Shown: positions 34,590-45,593, counted from the first letter of the stretch. The stretch is DNA of 64,000 nucleotides from Bettongia penicillata ogilbyi (GCA_023548195.1 JAJHZJ010000061.1:4608297-4672296); one strand, 5' to 3'. The notes: a model not told the origin generated them from the letters alone. Program-made: numbers and translations.

Positions 34590-34742
34590 ATCTGGAGAGG
34601 CATTGTGGTAGAGTGGAAAGAGTACTAGATTTGGTCTCAAGGGGCCTGGGTTCAAATCTTTACCTCAGTCACTTATTACTTAGTTCACTTTGTAAGTGGG
34701 AGGGTTAGACCAAGTGAAGTACCTTCCAATTTGCCTAAAACC
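34590..34742 (+). repeat. MIR3, nearly complete
   Basis: Head aggcattgtggtagagtgga and aagagtactagatttgg, the tail part gggttagaccaagtgaagta and ccttccaatttg. Confidence 0.8.
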
Positions 34743-35089
34743 TGGATCTCCTCAATACCAACTTCCAACTTGCCTACGCCTTCCCCAAAGACTTACTGCC
34801 ATAGTCTCTATAGTCTACACATAGGCATTCTATCTATCTATCCTGGGACCTTCCTGATCACTTATCCCACCTGGGTGGCTCTCTCCTCCCTTGAAACAAT
34901 CCAAAACCTGGCCTATGTCACTTCCTACTTAGTCTGACATATTCTAAAATTTTTGAAGTGGTAACAATTAAAAGATGCTGATTTAAATGTTGGTTATTTA
35001 ATATTGGCAATTCACTGGATTTTTTTTTAAGCTAATTGTTGCTTTTATCAATGAATACTTTTATGGAGATTTACTAGCGACAACAACAA
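34743..35089. other. Unassigned, no gene seen
   Basis: No recognised repeat; AT-rich from 34950. Confidence 0.4.
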
Positions 35090-35328
35090 TTATTATTATT
35101 ATATAGCATGCATGTAACCTTTAAGGTTTGCAAAGTTCTTTATAGATTTCATTTGATTCTCACAACAACCCTGTGAAGTACATGCTGTTATTTTACAGAC
35201 AAGGAAATTGAGACTTAGAGGGATTAAGTGACTTGCCAAGGTTAGAGAGCTAGTCTATATCTAAGGTTGGGTTTGAAATCTGGCCTTTCTGATGTGAGGT
35301 TCCTCTGCTCAATCTACTACACCATGAT
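35090..35328 (-). repeat. MIR, complete
   Basis: gtttgcaaagttctttatag, ctcacaacaaccctgtgaag, ttgagacttagagggattaa, then the head end tcaatctactacaccatg. Confidence 0.8.
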
Positions 35329-35474
35329 TTTTCTAGTAAAATTTTATTTTTGTCAGGATTTAGTTTCAAAACAGGGTGAAGCTTCTGTAGTGAGGAAAGA
35401 GATTTGGAACCAACCCATTACATCTACTTAACTTGGGTTCTTGGGCTACCAGTCTACCTTTGTTCCAAAAATTT

Positions 35475-35775
35475 GTCCCACATATTAGATAAATGTTAAT
35501 GGAAATGCAAGGAAGTGGAAGATGGAATGGACAGTTTGTGTCCTATTTGGATAGACCACAGAGCCTATGAAACTAAAGGGGCAGGTTGGAGCTAAATTGT
35601 GAAGAGTCTTAAACCACAGGTTGAGAAGCCTGTATTTTTATCCTAGAGCAATCAGGGACTCATTGAAGGCTTTTGAGCAGAAGTGACAAGATCAGACTTA
35701 TCTCACACTGATTATTTTGACAATTATGTAGATAATGGAATAGGGAGGGGTAAGACTAGCAGGGATAGTGAGTAT
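35475..35775 (-). repeat. L2 fragment, antisense
   Basis: gagctaaattgtgaagagtc, atcctagagcaatcagggac and ttttgagcagaagtgacaag follow reverse L2. Confidence 0.7.
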
Positions 35776-35819
35776 TCAAAATACTAAATAATATCTTTTT
35801 TTTTTTTTTTGGAATAAGC

Positions 35820-36720
35820 TTTTGTTTAAAGATCTTTAGTAAGGGAGGAAACTAATCACTTTCCAAGGCAACCCATTTAAGTTTTAAATAGCTCTAGTTG
35901 TTAGGAACATTTTTTTTTACATAAAATCATATTTTATTTTAATTACATAAAATCAAATTAGGATTATTTGAAATTTCTATCCTTTTTTCCTAGTTCTGGA
36001 CCTTTATGGCCAAACATAAAAAAAAAATCTAATCGCTTTTCCACAAGACAGTTCTTCAGATATTTGGAGATAAATATTACATCCACCCTACCCATCTTTT
36101 CCAGACTAAATATCCTTGGGTCCTTTAGTGTAGCACTTCTTAAACTAAAAGGTTTCTAAAAATGCAACAACCAAAAATCAATTAAAAATCAAACGAATGA
36201 TTAAAAATCAGATGAACCAAACTTAAAAATTAAATAAATCCGAGGTGTTTCTGGCAGTGGTCAATTCCCTGCAGCCTTGGTTCTAAACACAATGCATGCC
36301 CACTTTGCACTGAGCATGCCCTCAGGCCACACAATGACAACCAAACTGCCTATATGGAAAAAAGAGGCACAAATAGAAAAAATTTCAGAAGCCCAGTCAG
36401 TGGTCTCAAATAGAATGAACTCCAGGCCTTCACCATGAGGGCTGCCTTCCTTTGTGTGTTGTCCAGCTAATTGACACAATATCCTTCTTAAAACATGGCA
36501 TCCAGAAATGTACTCAGTACCTTAGACATAGTCTGGCTAGGGCAGAATCAAATAGGGCTGACTATCTTATCCTCCGTTTTAGATACCATGCCTCTCAGAG
36601 CAACCTAAGATTATATTAGCTTTTGGGGGGAAGAGGCGGAAACCTTTGCTGTTGCTCATATTTATCATAAATGACTTATAGTTAGCTTGCATTAAAAGAT
36701 GCTACCCAATTCTGACAGAT
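35820..36720 (-). repeat. CR1/L3 LINE 3' region, split
   Basis: Reverse L3: aactaatcactttccaaggc, tagctctagttgttaggaac, aatctaatcgcttttccaca and aatatccttgggtcctttag, then a break of about 290 bp. It resumes near 36419 with ggctgccttcctttgtgtgt, atatccttcttaaaacatgg and cctaagattatattagcttt. Confidence 0.75.
36130..36418. mobile_element. Unclassified insertion inside L3, hAT-like left end
   Basis: L3 sequence stops before and continues after this block, so it was inserted. Its left end reads tagcacttcttaaactaaaa, like hAT termini. Plus positions 36252-36440 hold about 62 codons without a stop, and no protein family was recognised. A right-hand inverted end is not clear. Confidence 0.35.
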
Positions 36721-37036
36721 TTAAGATGCAGAATGAGACATACAGTTTTGGCAAGGGCCAATACAAGGATTCGTTTTGCTTGGCTATGCTTGTTTGTTAC
36801 AAAGATTTGGGGATTTTTGTTTTGTTTGTTTTCATCTCTACTCTTTCTACTACTACAATAAGGGAGTGGAGGGAAAGGGTGAAAGAAAAAAAATAAATAC
36901 CTGTTAATTGGAAAAAAAAATTTAAGCTAACATCTACCACTAAAAGACCTCCATGCTAAAGATCACAGGGTTGACTAGATGGCATGGTTTGTATGGAATA
37001 GTCTGTAACTACTGTCTCTGCGAGTGAGGGTTCAGA
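36721..37036. other. Unassigned, no gene seen
   Basis: A-rich around 36880-36920; no recognised repeat. Confidence 0.4.
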
Positions 37037-37636
37037 TGTAAGAAATGGGTCACTGAGTGCAAAAGTGTTAGCTGTCAATCACCAAAGAAAGAGGGATCCA
37101 GGGGCAGTAAATGATCATGGTATTTGAAGGGATGGGTCAGCAAATGCAGGGTCTGTGGTTCCAAGGGGCCAGCAAACTAGGACCAGAGGTTAGGTTTCTA
37201 CCCAATAACCAAACATATTTGACATAGGTTGCAATTTGACTCACCACAGTGAGTACGTTACATCCTTGAAGCCAAGACTTACAATGTAATCACCTTATGT
37301 AATGAAAGTTGGGTAGCCGTTAAGGCTGCCCCCTCCCTCCCCCACCCCTCCTCACCCTGCTTTGAAAACCCAAATGATGCTTCTCTCTCTGGTAACTATG
37401 CATGTATATAATGGTCAGACAGTTAGATCTGTCTGGTGATCTGTGATGTTTGTTTTGCTTATGGTCAGATTGTTAGAAGCCCTGTCTGTTGGTCTTTATT
37501 TCTCTGCTTGTATTTTCTCTGTTGGTGAATGTAATTACATGTAGATTGTTGACCCCTCAAAAGTTGCTTTCCTTAGAAAAGCAGATCTAAGAACCTGTGC
37601 TAGCAGGTCATCCTGGATGTATCAGGGGGTGCTACA
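37037..37636 (+). mobile_element. Solo LTR, TGTA...TACA family, copy B
   Basis: It starts TGTAAGA and ends GTGCTACA. The right 170 bp matches the reverse of 6212-6360. A TATA-like tatataatgg lies near 37414. Just after it there is a short direct repeat (atggtcagacagttagatct / atggtcagattgttagaagc). A C-rich tract precedes the TATA. No internal retroviral genes adjoin it. The 5' edge is uncertain (37004 or 37037) and no target duplication was found. Confidence 0.6.
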
Positions 37637-37644
37637 CCTCGAAA

Positions 37645-37738
37645 GTAGGGCTTGTTTCATTCTTTGTACTTGCATTCTTACCACCTAGCACAGTGCCTGG
37701 TACACAGAAAGTATTTAAGTAATGCTTATCCATTGAGT
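37645..37738 (+). repeat. L2 3' end
   Basis: tttgtacttgcattcttacc, acctagcacagtgcctggta, agtatttaagtaatgcttat. Confidence 0.7.
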
Positions 37739-37744
37739 GGATAA

Positions 37745-37897
37745 TTGATTTGCAGTCAGAAGACCTGGGTTTGAACTCAGCCTCTGTGTGCCCTTGGGCA
37801 AGTTTCTCTGAGACTCAGGTTTTTACCATAGGTAAAGTTAGGTTTACTAGATGACCTCTGAGATCCTTTCCAGCTCTAAACCTATGCTCTTCTGATT
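37745..37897 (+). repeat. MIR3
   Basis: ttgcagtcagaagacctggg, gcccttgggcaagtttctct, then ctagatgacctctgagatcc and tttccagctctaaac. Confidence 0.8.
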
Positions 37898-38440
37898 CTT
37901 TGGCGTCCTGCCTCTCTACTCCTTATTGATCAGAATAAGCTTCATGAAGCAACAGCTTCTGATCTCTGGGGGCATTTCCCAATGGAAACAGCTGTGTCTG
38001 TGTGACTGTGGACAGGACAAACCAAGACATAAGGGACTTTTACAGATAAGCAAATCAAATTTCTGTCTGTCATTTCTGCCATAGTTTCTGAGGTACATGT
38101 CCTTTCTTCTTCTCTGGTCCATACCTCTACCCCACTGTTGCCCAGCAGGGCTCCACTTCCCTGACAACCATGGGCACCTCTCTTCCCACCCTGTTTGCCT
38201 AATAAGATTTATGGTATCTTTGCTAGCATACTGATAAGCCTGTGATCTTGTCAGGGGACTGTTTATGGACTGTTTGTTTACATGGTAAGGAGATCTGGGG
38301 TTTCCCTTCAGACCTCTTGCCTCCAGTTCCTAGCTGATAATTCTAGCCCTAGCTAGGATATGCTGGGCCCCTCTCCCAGTCCACATCTGGCCTCTGGTTT
38401 GTGCCAGGTGGGATAGGACAATCTGTCAGTATTTGACAAG
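37898..38440. other. Unassigned, no gene seen
   Basis: No recognised repeat. An 83-codon minus frame at 37916-38167 has no known similarity. Confidence 0.4.
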
Positions 38441-38444
38441 AGTC

Positions 38445-38650
38445 ATAAAATGGATCTTACCCTTTGACCCTGTAATTCCATTATTGGTAATAGACTCCTA
38501 AACAAGTAATTAAAAAGAAAAAAAGAACTCTCTGAATGGAGGTGTTTATTGCTATCTTATTTGTAATGGAGGAAAACTGGAAGCAATCTAAATCTCCAGC
38601 CATTTGAGAATGGTTAAACATCTTATGGTATTTGAGCTGCAGGCATGCAT
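38445..38650 (+). repeat. L1 3' region fragment
   Basis: tttattgctatcttatttgt, ggaagcaatctaaatctcca and gagaatggttaaacatctta match the L1 segment also seen at 8265 and 20507. Confidence 0.65.
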
Positions 38651-38659
38651 TTCCAATTG

Positions 38660-39570
38660 TCTGCACAGGAAACCTCAGACTGGCTATCCCACCCACATCT
38701 TGAACTCAACCTGTCCAAAACCAAGTTCAATATCTCTCCTAAGCCAGGTATTCCTCCTGACTTTACCAGTTGTGTTTATGGCATCACCTAGTCATGATGT
38801 TGATGTTATCTTGACTCGTTCCTCTCTGTAACTTCTCATGCCAATCAGGTACCAACTTTTATCCATTCCACCTCAACAACAGATCTTGCACTCACTTTTC
38901 TTTCTTTTCATCTTGACTTGAACTCAGATCTTCCTGACTCTAGGACCAGTACGCTATCCATTGTGTCACTTAGCTGCCTATATAGACTTAGTCATGACAT
39001 ATTGTGTTCAAAAATCATTGGTTTCCTCTTGTCTACCAAGAAAAGTTCAAACTCCTCTGCTTAGTATTCAAGGCACTGTACAACCTTCTGTACAATTCTC
39101 TTCTACCTCTCCAGTTTTATGTCATGTTATTTCCATTAATGGGCTCTATACCCCAGCCTATTCAACTCTATATATGCTGTGTTCTCCCACCTCCATCTTT
39201 GCTTAGTCCATCCCTATATTTGAAATGCCCTCCATCTCTATCTTTGCTGGTTCATTTTCTACCCATCCTTTAAAGTTCAACTCAAAAGACACATACTCCT
39301 TGAACTCTCATTACATGGGTTCGTAATGAGAGTCCCATTTGGTCTTCACATAGCTTTGTTTTACATCTTTCTAATTGACCTATTATGTACTATTCTGGAA
39401 TTAGTTTTCTATTTCAGTTTTATCTCCCAACTGCACTGCTTCTTTCTGTTTATTTGTTTGTTTTCCAGGCAATTGATGCAGTTTCTTAAGGGTAATGTTT
39501 GTGCTTTATGTACATTTTTTTATCTCCCCCAGCTCTTAACACAAGGAAGTACTTGATAAGTATGAGCAGA
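38660..39570 (+). repeat. L2 LINE, 3' kilobase
   Basis: L2 order is kept: cacatcttgaactcaacctg, accaagttcaatatctctcc, aaaagttcaaactcctctgc, ttcaaggcactgtacaacct, tgcccatcc-like and gttcaactcaaaagacacat, then a worn 3' end. A SINE piece interrupts it at 38918. Confidence 0.7.
38918..38985 (-). repeat. CORE-SINE head fragment inside L2
   Basis: gaactcagatcttcctgact and tatccattgtgtcacttagc are the reversed SINE head. Confidence 0.7.
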
Positions 39571-39626
39571 ATTATATTACATGTATACTATGTTTCAGTA
39601 TTATGGAATGCTGTACTGCCAGCTAG

Positions 39627-39862
39627 TGGCACCTAGGTGGCACAGTGGATAGAATGCTAGACCAGGAGTCAGGAAGACTCATCTTTACAAGTTCAAATCC
39701 AGTCTCAGATACTTACTAGTTCTGTGACCCTGGGCAAGTCACTTAACCTTATTTGCCTCAGTTTCCTCATCTGTAAAGTAAGCTGAAGAAGGAAATGGCA
39801 AAATACTCTAGTATCTCTGCCAAGAAATCTCCATTGAAAAATGACCTCAACAATTACAATAA
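39627..39862 (+). repeat. MAR1 CORE-SINE, complete
   Basis: Head acctaggtggcacagtggat, CORE gtgaccctgggcaagtcact, tail gaagaaggaaatggcaaaat and tctctgccaagaaatc, in the forward sense. Confidence 0.9.
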
Positions 39863-39984
39863 CTGTCCTTAGGGATGACCACTAGCCCAATGATTTCATT
39901 GATCTCAGGAGCTCTCAGAGGAGGAGGAAATTCTCTGTAACATATAATCTGGAGAGGTGGGACTAGTAATAAGGAATTGTCATT

Positions 39985-40085
39985 GAGTATGAAAAATACA
40001 TGGAATAAATAATATTATATATAATATAAATATATATAATACAAGGAATAAATAAAAAACACAAGGAAAAATAAATAAAAATGGA
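39985..40085. repeat. AT-rich low-complexity tract
   Basis: Runs of ataatattatata followed by aaataaataaaaa-type sequence. Confidence 0.75.
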
Positions 40086-40149
40086 ACTAGGAAATATTAG
40101 AAAATTAAATGTGTGGAATGAGAAAAATAGTAAGAGTATATGTGGAACT

Positions 40150-40312
40150 GGGAAAGAATGCTGGTTCTGGAGTCAATGGATGTGGATCCTGCCTCCCTCC
40201 TGAAGCTTACTACCCATGTGACCCAGGGCAAGTCACCTAAACTCCTCATTGGCATAATGAGGTGAGTTGGTTGACATGGCCTCTGAGGCTGCCTTGTATT
40301 CCTATGACTCTA
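40150..40312 (+). repeat. MIR3, split by a young SINE
   Basis: aagaatgctggttctggagt, gtgacccagggcaagtcacc and gacatggcctctgaggctgc lead to cctatgactcta. The last bases (tgactctatgatccc) continue after the SINE, to about 40650. Confidence 0.8.
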
Positions 40313-40626
40313 GGGGCAGCTACATGGTGCAGTGAATAAAGCACCAGTGCAGGAATCAGGAGGACCTGAGTTCAAATCTCACCTCAGACACTTGACACTC
40401 ACTAGCTACATGACCTTGGGCAAGTCACTTAACCCCAATTGCCTCATCCTGGCTCATTTCCAGTCATCCTGATGAATATCTGGTCACTGGATTCAGATGA
40501 CTCTGGAGGAGAAGTGAGGCTGGTGACTTGCACAGCCTTCCCTCACTCAAAACAAAGTCAAGTGCAAGTCATGTCATCATTTCTCTGATGGCATGGTCTT
40601 CTTCAGCAATGAAGGACGAACATACA
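40313..40626 (+). mobile_element. Young CORE-SINE, WALLSI/WSINE-like, inside MIR3
   Basis: It is the same subfamily as 34200-34516 and complete from head (gggcagctacatggtgcagt) to tail (cttcttcagcaatgaaggac). A perfect 12-bp duplication, cctatgactcta, flanks it at 40301-40312 and 40627-40638. The host MIR3 reads through once the SINE and one duplicate are removed. Confidence 0.92.
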
Positions 40627-40781
40627 CCTATGACTCTATGATCCCAATAGCCTCCCTCTGCATCTATAAAATGGGGGAGTGACAATTGATGGCCTTTGAC
40701 ATACTCTAGGATTTGCCTTGGTTATAACCATATAACCAGTATACATAATTGCATGTAAATGTACCATCATAGAAATCTGAA

Positions 40782-40950
40782 GGGGATGTCTGATTCTTCA
40801 TGAGTAGTTTTCCATTTCCTTCTCCAGCTTATCTTACAGATGAAGAAACTGAGGCAAATAGGGTTAAATAACTTGCCCAGGTCACATAGCTAGTATCTGA
40901 GGCTGGATTTGAACTCATTTTTTCCTGATTCTAGGCTCCTATATCTTAGT
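40782..40950 (-). repeat. MAR1 fragment
   Basis: gttttccatttccttctcca, gaagaaactgaggcaaatag and ctgaggctggatttgaactc. Confidence 0.8.
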
Positions 40951-40968
40951 ATATATTTTGTTATAATT

Positions 40969-41330
40969 GGTAGCTATGTGGTACAGTGGGTAGAGTACTA
41001 AAACTGAAGTCAGGAAGTTGTTCAATTGTTTCTGATTCTCTGTAACCCCATTTGAGGTTTCCTTGGCAAAGATACTAGAGTGGTCTAACTCATTTTACAG
41101 ATGAGGGAACTGAGGCAAATAAGGTTAAGTGACTTGCCCAATGTCACACAGCTAAGAAGTGTCTGAGGCCAGATTTGAACTCAGGAAGATGAGTCTTCCT
41201 GACTTTAGGCCAGGCGCTGCCTCCACTGTGCCACCTGCTGCCCCTGAGTTCAAATCCTGCATCAGACACTTAATTGCTATCTGACCCTGGATGAGTGACT
41301 TAATCTTGCTCTTAACTCTTAATACTCCTC
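40969..41330 (+). repeat. CORE-SINE split by a MAR1
   Basis: The head (ggtagctatgtggtacagtg) ends with gtcaggaag at 41017. From 41244 it continues with ctgagttcaaatcctgcatc and gaccctggatgagtgactta. The block between is a reverse MAR1. Confidence 0.8.
41018..41243 (-). repeat. MAR1 CORE-SINE nested in another SINE
   Basis: Complete: ttgttcaattgtttctgatt, ttggcaaagatactagagtg, the CORE, tgccacctgctgccc. No clear target duplication; about two host bases appear lost. Confidence 0.88.
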
Positions 41331-41334
41331 AGAT

Positions 41335-41765
41335 TTCTTTGGTGGATCTTTATCCAGACCATGCCTACAAACCACAGGTGTCTCTTAAAGCTGTTTTGGA
41401 CCCTCCTCTCTCCATCTGTCTGCTATTTCATTTGGTGATCTCATCAGCTACCATGGATTCAGTTATCATCTCTTTGCTAATGATTCTCAGATCTATTTTT
41501 GGGACACCAACCACTCATTTGATCTCTAGTCTCCCATCTCCAACTGCTTATTGATTATCTCAAACATGCTATCCAGTTAACATCTTAAACTCAACATGTC
41601 TAAAACTGAACTTATTTTCTCTCCCCTAAAAAGCCTCTATTCTTAACTTCCCTAGTGCTACTACAAAGTATACCACCATCCTCCTAACAACCAAGTGAAT
41701 CCTCACTGTGTCTCACTCCCCATATTCAATTGCCAAGTCTTATCAATTTTACTTTCATAAGATGG
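41335..41765 (+). repeat. L2 LINE coding fragment
   Basis: catttggtgatctcatcagc, acatcttaaactcaacatgt, ctaaaactgaacttattttc and ccaagtcttatcaattttac follow the L2 ORF2 region after the RT core. Stops are frequent. Confidence 0.75.
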
Positions 41766-42477
41766 TCCCTTTTCTCCTCTGACATTGTCTGATAGCGTCC
41801 AGAGTTCTTACCAAGCTGAATATAGGGCAATCAATTGTATGAGAATATATGCTCCTAAGCAATTCTTAAGCTATATATTTTACTACCTTGGAGGACTCTT
41901 TTGGTGGTGGGGGTTGGGGGTAGAAAAACCAAGTGACTCCAGAAGGCCTTCAACTCAAAAACATTTCATTATTATGGATACTCTTGGATTCTCCATAGTG
42001 GACACACTTTCACGCAACATTGGTCTCATGAGACTCTGGGGTCCCTCGCTACAACAGAATCAATTTACCGTGATTTTGTTAATCACAGTTATTCAGACAC
42101 AACTCAAGCCTCTATCCAGTGAATTCTCTATCAATAGTCTTGGAGCCATAAATCAAGTAGCAAAGCTTTTAGTTGAGAGAATAGGAAAGTAAATAAAGAG
42201 GAAATTCCCCTTATACAAAAGGGTACAATCTCCTGTATACAAATTCCCATGCCACCAATAGAAGTAATACTTGACATACAGCTCACGCTCTTAGGGTTGT
42301 ACCCCATCTAGAATCCTTCTCATTGTTCTCGATTTCTGCAGTTCTTCTCACCATTCCATTTGCCTTTCTCAACATGGCTCAATTTTAAGTTGATGGGTTA
42401 TGATCCTGAAGCTGCTCTTTGCTTCTTTACAAAACTGCTGTTGCATCATCTGCGGGGTTTTGCTGCCATTTGCAAAG
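41766..42477. other. Unassigned; one 135-codon open frame
   Basis: A plus frame at 41785-42192 is open for 135 codons but begins at TTG, has no recognisable domain and follows dead L2 sequence. No repeat family was recognised. Probably chance. Confidence 0.35.
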
Positions 42478-42545
42478 TCTGACCTCTGCTTAGCACAGTG
42501 CTGGACACATAGTAGGTTCTTAATAAAGGTTTATTGATTAGTTAC
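42478..42545 (+). repeat. L2/MIR 3' end
   Basis: gcttagcacagtgctggaca, catagtaggttcttaataaa. Confidence 0.75.
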
Positions 42546-43936
42546 TGATTTATTGCTGCTGAGGCTTCTGATTTCTAAACAGGACTGTTACTGTTCTTTT
42601 GTGAGACTTTCCAAAGCTAATCAATTCATTTTTCTACTTTTTTGTTAGTTAGACCCACAGCTAACATTTGGCTCTGCCTAGAAAAGAGCTCTCTTCTCTT
42701 AAGAACATTTTTTCCCCAACCACCTTTCCAACTCCTCCAAGCAGGAATTCCTTAAGGCTGTCTTGCTATTTAAGTTGGCATGAAAGAAAATCCTTTCAGC
42801 CTCTGATATGTCCCTGGAAGGTAGTGTCAACACTATACAAATTACCTTTCCATTGGCTTCTAGTTGTCTCCAGGAGCCCTTTAGCACAACTGGAAGCAGC
42901 CTGATTGAGTTGACAAACCTTTGCACTGGATTCCTCCTGGCTGCTGCCCCCCTTCCATCCAGATCCATGCAGCCTCTCTACATCTAGTCAAGGAACTCCT
43001 GGATAGCCGTACCATAACTGCTGACTGTAAGAAGCTCCAAATCAGAACAGAACAGATAAAAATGAGATTTAGAAAATACAGTAGAATAAACACAAAGATT
43101 CCTCTTGCATTGCTAGATATGTAAAATAACTTGAAATCTAACAGAAGCACCATTCGTGGCAAGTTCTTCAAAGTCCTTTTCATTTAATGGAGAAACAGAT
43201 GCACAGATTTAAATTTTAAAATATTTTATCATGGCAGGGTCAAGCAAAGCACTAAGATAGATAACATCTGGAGTTAAGAATAGACAGTTTCCCCACTTTT
43301 TTCTTTGTATGAGTGATTTGGTACATTCTTTGAGGCATCAAGAGGATAAAATAATTCTAGTTTCCTCCTCTATTCACTGTCTAGGATACCATTCTACACA
43401 GCTGTCAGAAAACAATGTGGTTATGCCCTCCACCCTCCACCCCACAGCTGGTATTACCAGACTGTACTCAGGGACCACTCTAGCAGTTGCTATGGGAACA
43501 GCAGAATCTCCCCTTGTGTTGCCTCTATCTTTCACCTCCAACAGGCCCCAGCTGCACCAGATTGTGCTGGTCCCAATGTACTGTGATGAGAGTCTGTTCT
43601 TCCTCTATCCTTTCTGTGTGCAAAGAGAATCAAGCGTCATCTGAATGCTTAGAAGTTCAAATACTCAAAACCAGGCTTAAGTATTGTTTAAATTACTCAT
43701 AGTTCCTAAATTCTTAAATGTCAGTTACATTTAGGCCACTTCCACTACTGAGTCTGCCAAGACAACCGAAGGATTGACTCATTTGGCAAACAGGAATTTT
43801 GAAATCAGAAGTATTTCTTTTTGTAGGTTCTCTTTGAATCAATCAGATGAAGGGAAAGAAATATATAAAGTTTAATCCAAAATGTTTATGATCACCCGAC
43901 ATCCTTCAATACCACTTATTTTGATTCAAGGGGCAA
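42546..43936. other. Unassigned, repeat-poor; no gene
   Basis: No recognised repeat for 1.4 kb. Frames of 100 codons (minus, 42881-43183) and 111 codons (plus, 43309-43644) overlap other frames and show no protein family. The base composition is more balanced than the surroundings. Confidence 0.4.
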
Positions 43937-44230
43937 AGGTTCTTTCTTTTTTGTGTGTTTCATGGACCCTTTTGTCAGTCTGGTGAAACCTATGAATTAA
44001 TTGTGAAATCCATGATTAAATGAGATAATATTTGTAAAGCTCTTATCAGAGTGCCTGGCACATAGTAAGCATTATATAAATGCTTATTCCCTCCTTCCCC
44101 CTCAGAATTGTGTTTTTAAATGCATAAAATACATGGGGTTACAATGGAAACAAATTATTTTGAAATATAGTTATCAAAATATTTTTTAAAAAACAAGTTC
44201 ACAGAGTTCCCTCCTCCTCTCCCCCATAAA
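43937..44230. mobile_element. hAT-like MITE with a MIR end inside
   Basis: The left end aaaggttctttc and right end taaagaactcct are inverted. ttttaaatgcataaaataca is shared with the MITE at 5329. A MIR 3' segment (gagtgcctggcacatagtaa) lies at about 44008-44088. No flanking duplication is readable. Confidence 0.5.
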
Positions 44231-44302
44231 GAACTCCTAAATTAGAGGGATACTGATAAAAATGAAATACAATGGAAATTCTATCTATGCCTTTAAATCA
44301 GT

Positions 44303-44360
44303 CAATCAGTTAGAATTTATTAAATAACTACTAAATGCCAGGCACTGTGCTAAGTGCTGC
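44303..44360 (-). repeat. MIR/L2 3'-end fragment
   Basis: ttagaatttattaaataact, aaatgccaggcactgtgcta. Confidence 0.65.
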
Positions 44361-44429
44361 ATCACAATATAAATATTAAAATATTCATTTATTCAATGTC
44401 TGTTTACACTGAGGACTTTTGTTCTTATT

Positions 44430-44572
44430 TCAAAGACCAAATCATCTATTTAATTTTATCAGTGTCTTGGATAAAGATATAGATAATATTTTTACCAAGT
44501 TTATAGGTCATACACATCTGAGAAAGATGATGCACTGGCTGACAGGATCCAAAAAGGTCTCAGGAAGGATCT
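44430..44572 (+). pseudogene. CR1/L3 reverse-transcriptase scrap
   Basis: agtgtcttggataaagatat and ggatccaaaaaggtctcagg match the L3 stretch encoding F-I-N-D-L-D and the bases after the FADD motif. Frameshifts are present. Confidence 0.55.
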
Positions 44573-44694
44573 CCATTTGTTAACTGATTTAGATTTCTAA
44601 TGTTAAAAATAATAATATGCAATCACACCTTTAAATACCAAAAGCATTTATTAGTGAGACAAATATACACTTTTTTTCAGATTTTTTATAAGTG

Positions 44695-45068
44695 GAGGTT
44701 GTATGGTAAAGTAGAAAAGAGAAGTCAGAGCACTTGAGTTCAAAACCACCCTCTGACAGTTCTTGCTACCTGTGTGAACTTGGGAAAATTACCTAACCTC
44801 CCTGGACCTCACTTTCTTCAATTATAAAATCAAGGGATTAGAATCCAGGGACGGAGAACCAGTGGCCTCCAGGTCACATGTGACCCTCTAGGTCCTCATG
44901 TGTGGCCTTTTGACTGAATCCAAACTTTAAATTTGTTCTGTGAAGTTTGGATTCAGTCAAAAGGTTGCACCTGAGGACCTAGAGTCACCTGTGGCCTCAA
45001 GGTAGCAAGTTAGACTAAATGGTCTCTGAGATCCTGTCTAGTTCTTAATCAGTGATCCTATGATCCTA
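44695..45068 (+). repeat. MIR3, split by a fold-back MITE
   Basis: Head ggttgtatggtaaagtagaa and CORE gtgtgaacttgggaaaatta run to ggattagaat (44844). The tail resumes at 45009 with gttagactaaatggtctctg and agatcctgtctagttctt. Confidence 0.8.
44845..45008. mobile_element. Fold-back MITE (hAT-like), copy 1
   Basis: The two halves are reverse complements over much of their length (ggtcctcatgtgtggccttt against gttgcacctgaggacct; tgactgaatccaaactt against aagtttggattcagtca). It would fold into a long hairpin. Flanks attagaat (44837-44844) and gttagact (45009-45016) match 6 of 8, fitting a hAT duplication in the MIR3. The right terminus is eroded. No coding capacity. Confidence 0.75.
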
Positions 45069-45111
45069 AATACATGCATTTATATATGACTGATATTCAA
45101 ACAAGCATATT

Positions 45112-45362
45112 GTCATGTGCTGTTATGTGCCAGGCACTGTGCCATGTGCTTTACAAATATTATCTCATTTGATCCTCACAACAACCCTGGCAGGTAGTGC
45201 TATTATAATCCTCATTATAAAGTTGAGGAAACTGAGGCAGAAGAAAATTAAGTGATTTGCCCAGGGTCACACAGCTAGTTAGTATCTGAGGCTGAATTTG
45301 AACTCAGGTCTTCCTGAGTCCAAGCCCAGTGCTTTATCCACTGGGTCACCTAGCTACCTGTT
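45112..45362 (-). repeat. MIR, complete
   Basis: gttatgtgccaggcactgtg, cctcacaacaaccctggcag, aggaaactgaggcagaagaa, cagggtcacacagctagtta, tatccactgggtcacctagc. Confidence 0.9.
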
Positions 45363-45593
45363 TAGTGGAGTTAGAGACCATTTCAACACCCAGTTGGTTT
45401 TTTCCAACACTGCCATTTGCCCATTAGCCCAGTTCAACTTGCTCTGGTAGGAAATGCCACTCAGTCTGCTGAGGGACCTGCTTGTTGTCCCTGATCAATA
45501 AAGCAGGTTCAAGGTTTGTTAAGGCCTCTGAAGAATTTCCCCTTTGTCCAGACTGAACAACACAAACACAGTAGCATAAGAATGGGAGTTATA

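Noticed and set aside
41018..41243. Target duplication around the nested MAR1
   Set aside because: The flanks caggaag and ctgagtt do not match; host bases seem to be lost instead.
41785..42192. 135-codon plus-strand open frame as a gene
   Set aside because: It starts at TTG, has no recognisable domain, sits after dead L2 sequence and shows no splice or promoter context.
43309..43644. 111-codon open frame (and overlapping 71-codon frame) as an exon
   Set aside because: Two frames overlap with equal plausibility, with no family similarity; chance in a more GC-balanced stretch.
44845..45008. Hairpin as a microRNA gene
   Set aside because: The hairpin is explained by an inverted-repeat MITE with a second copy at 50868; no evidence of processing can be seen.
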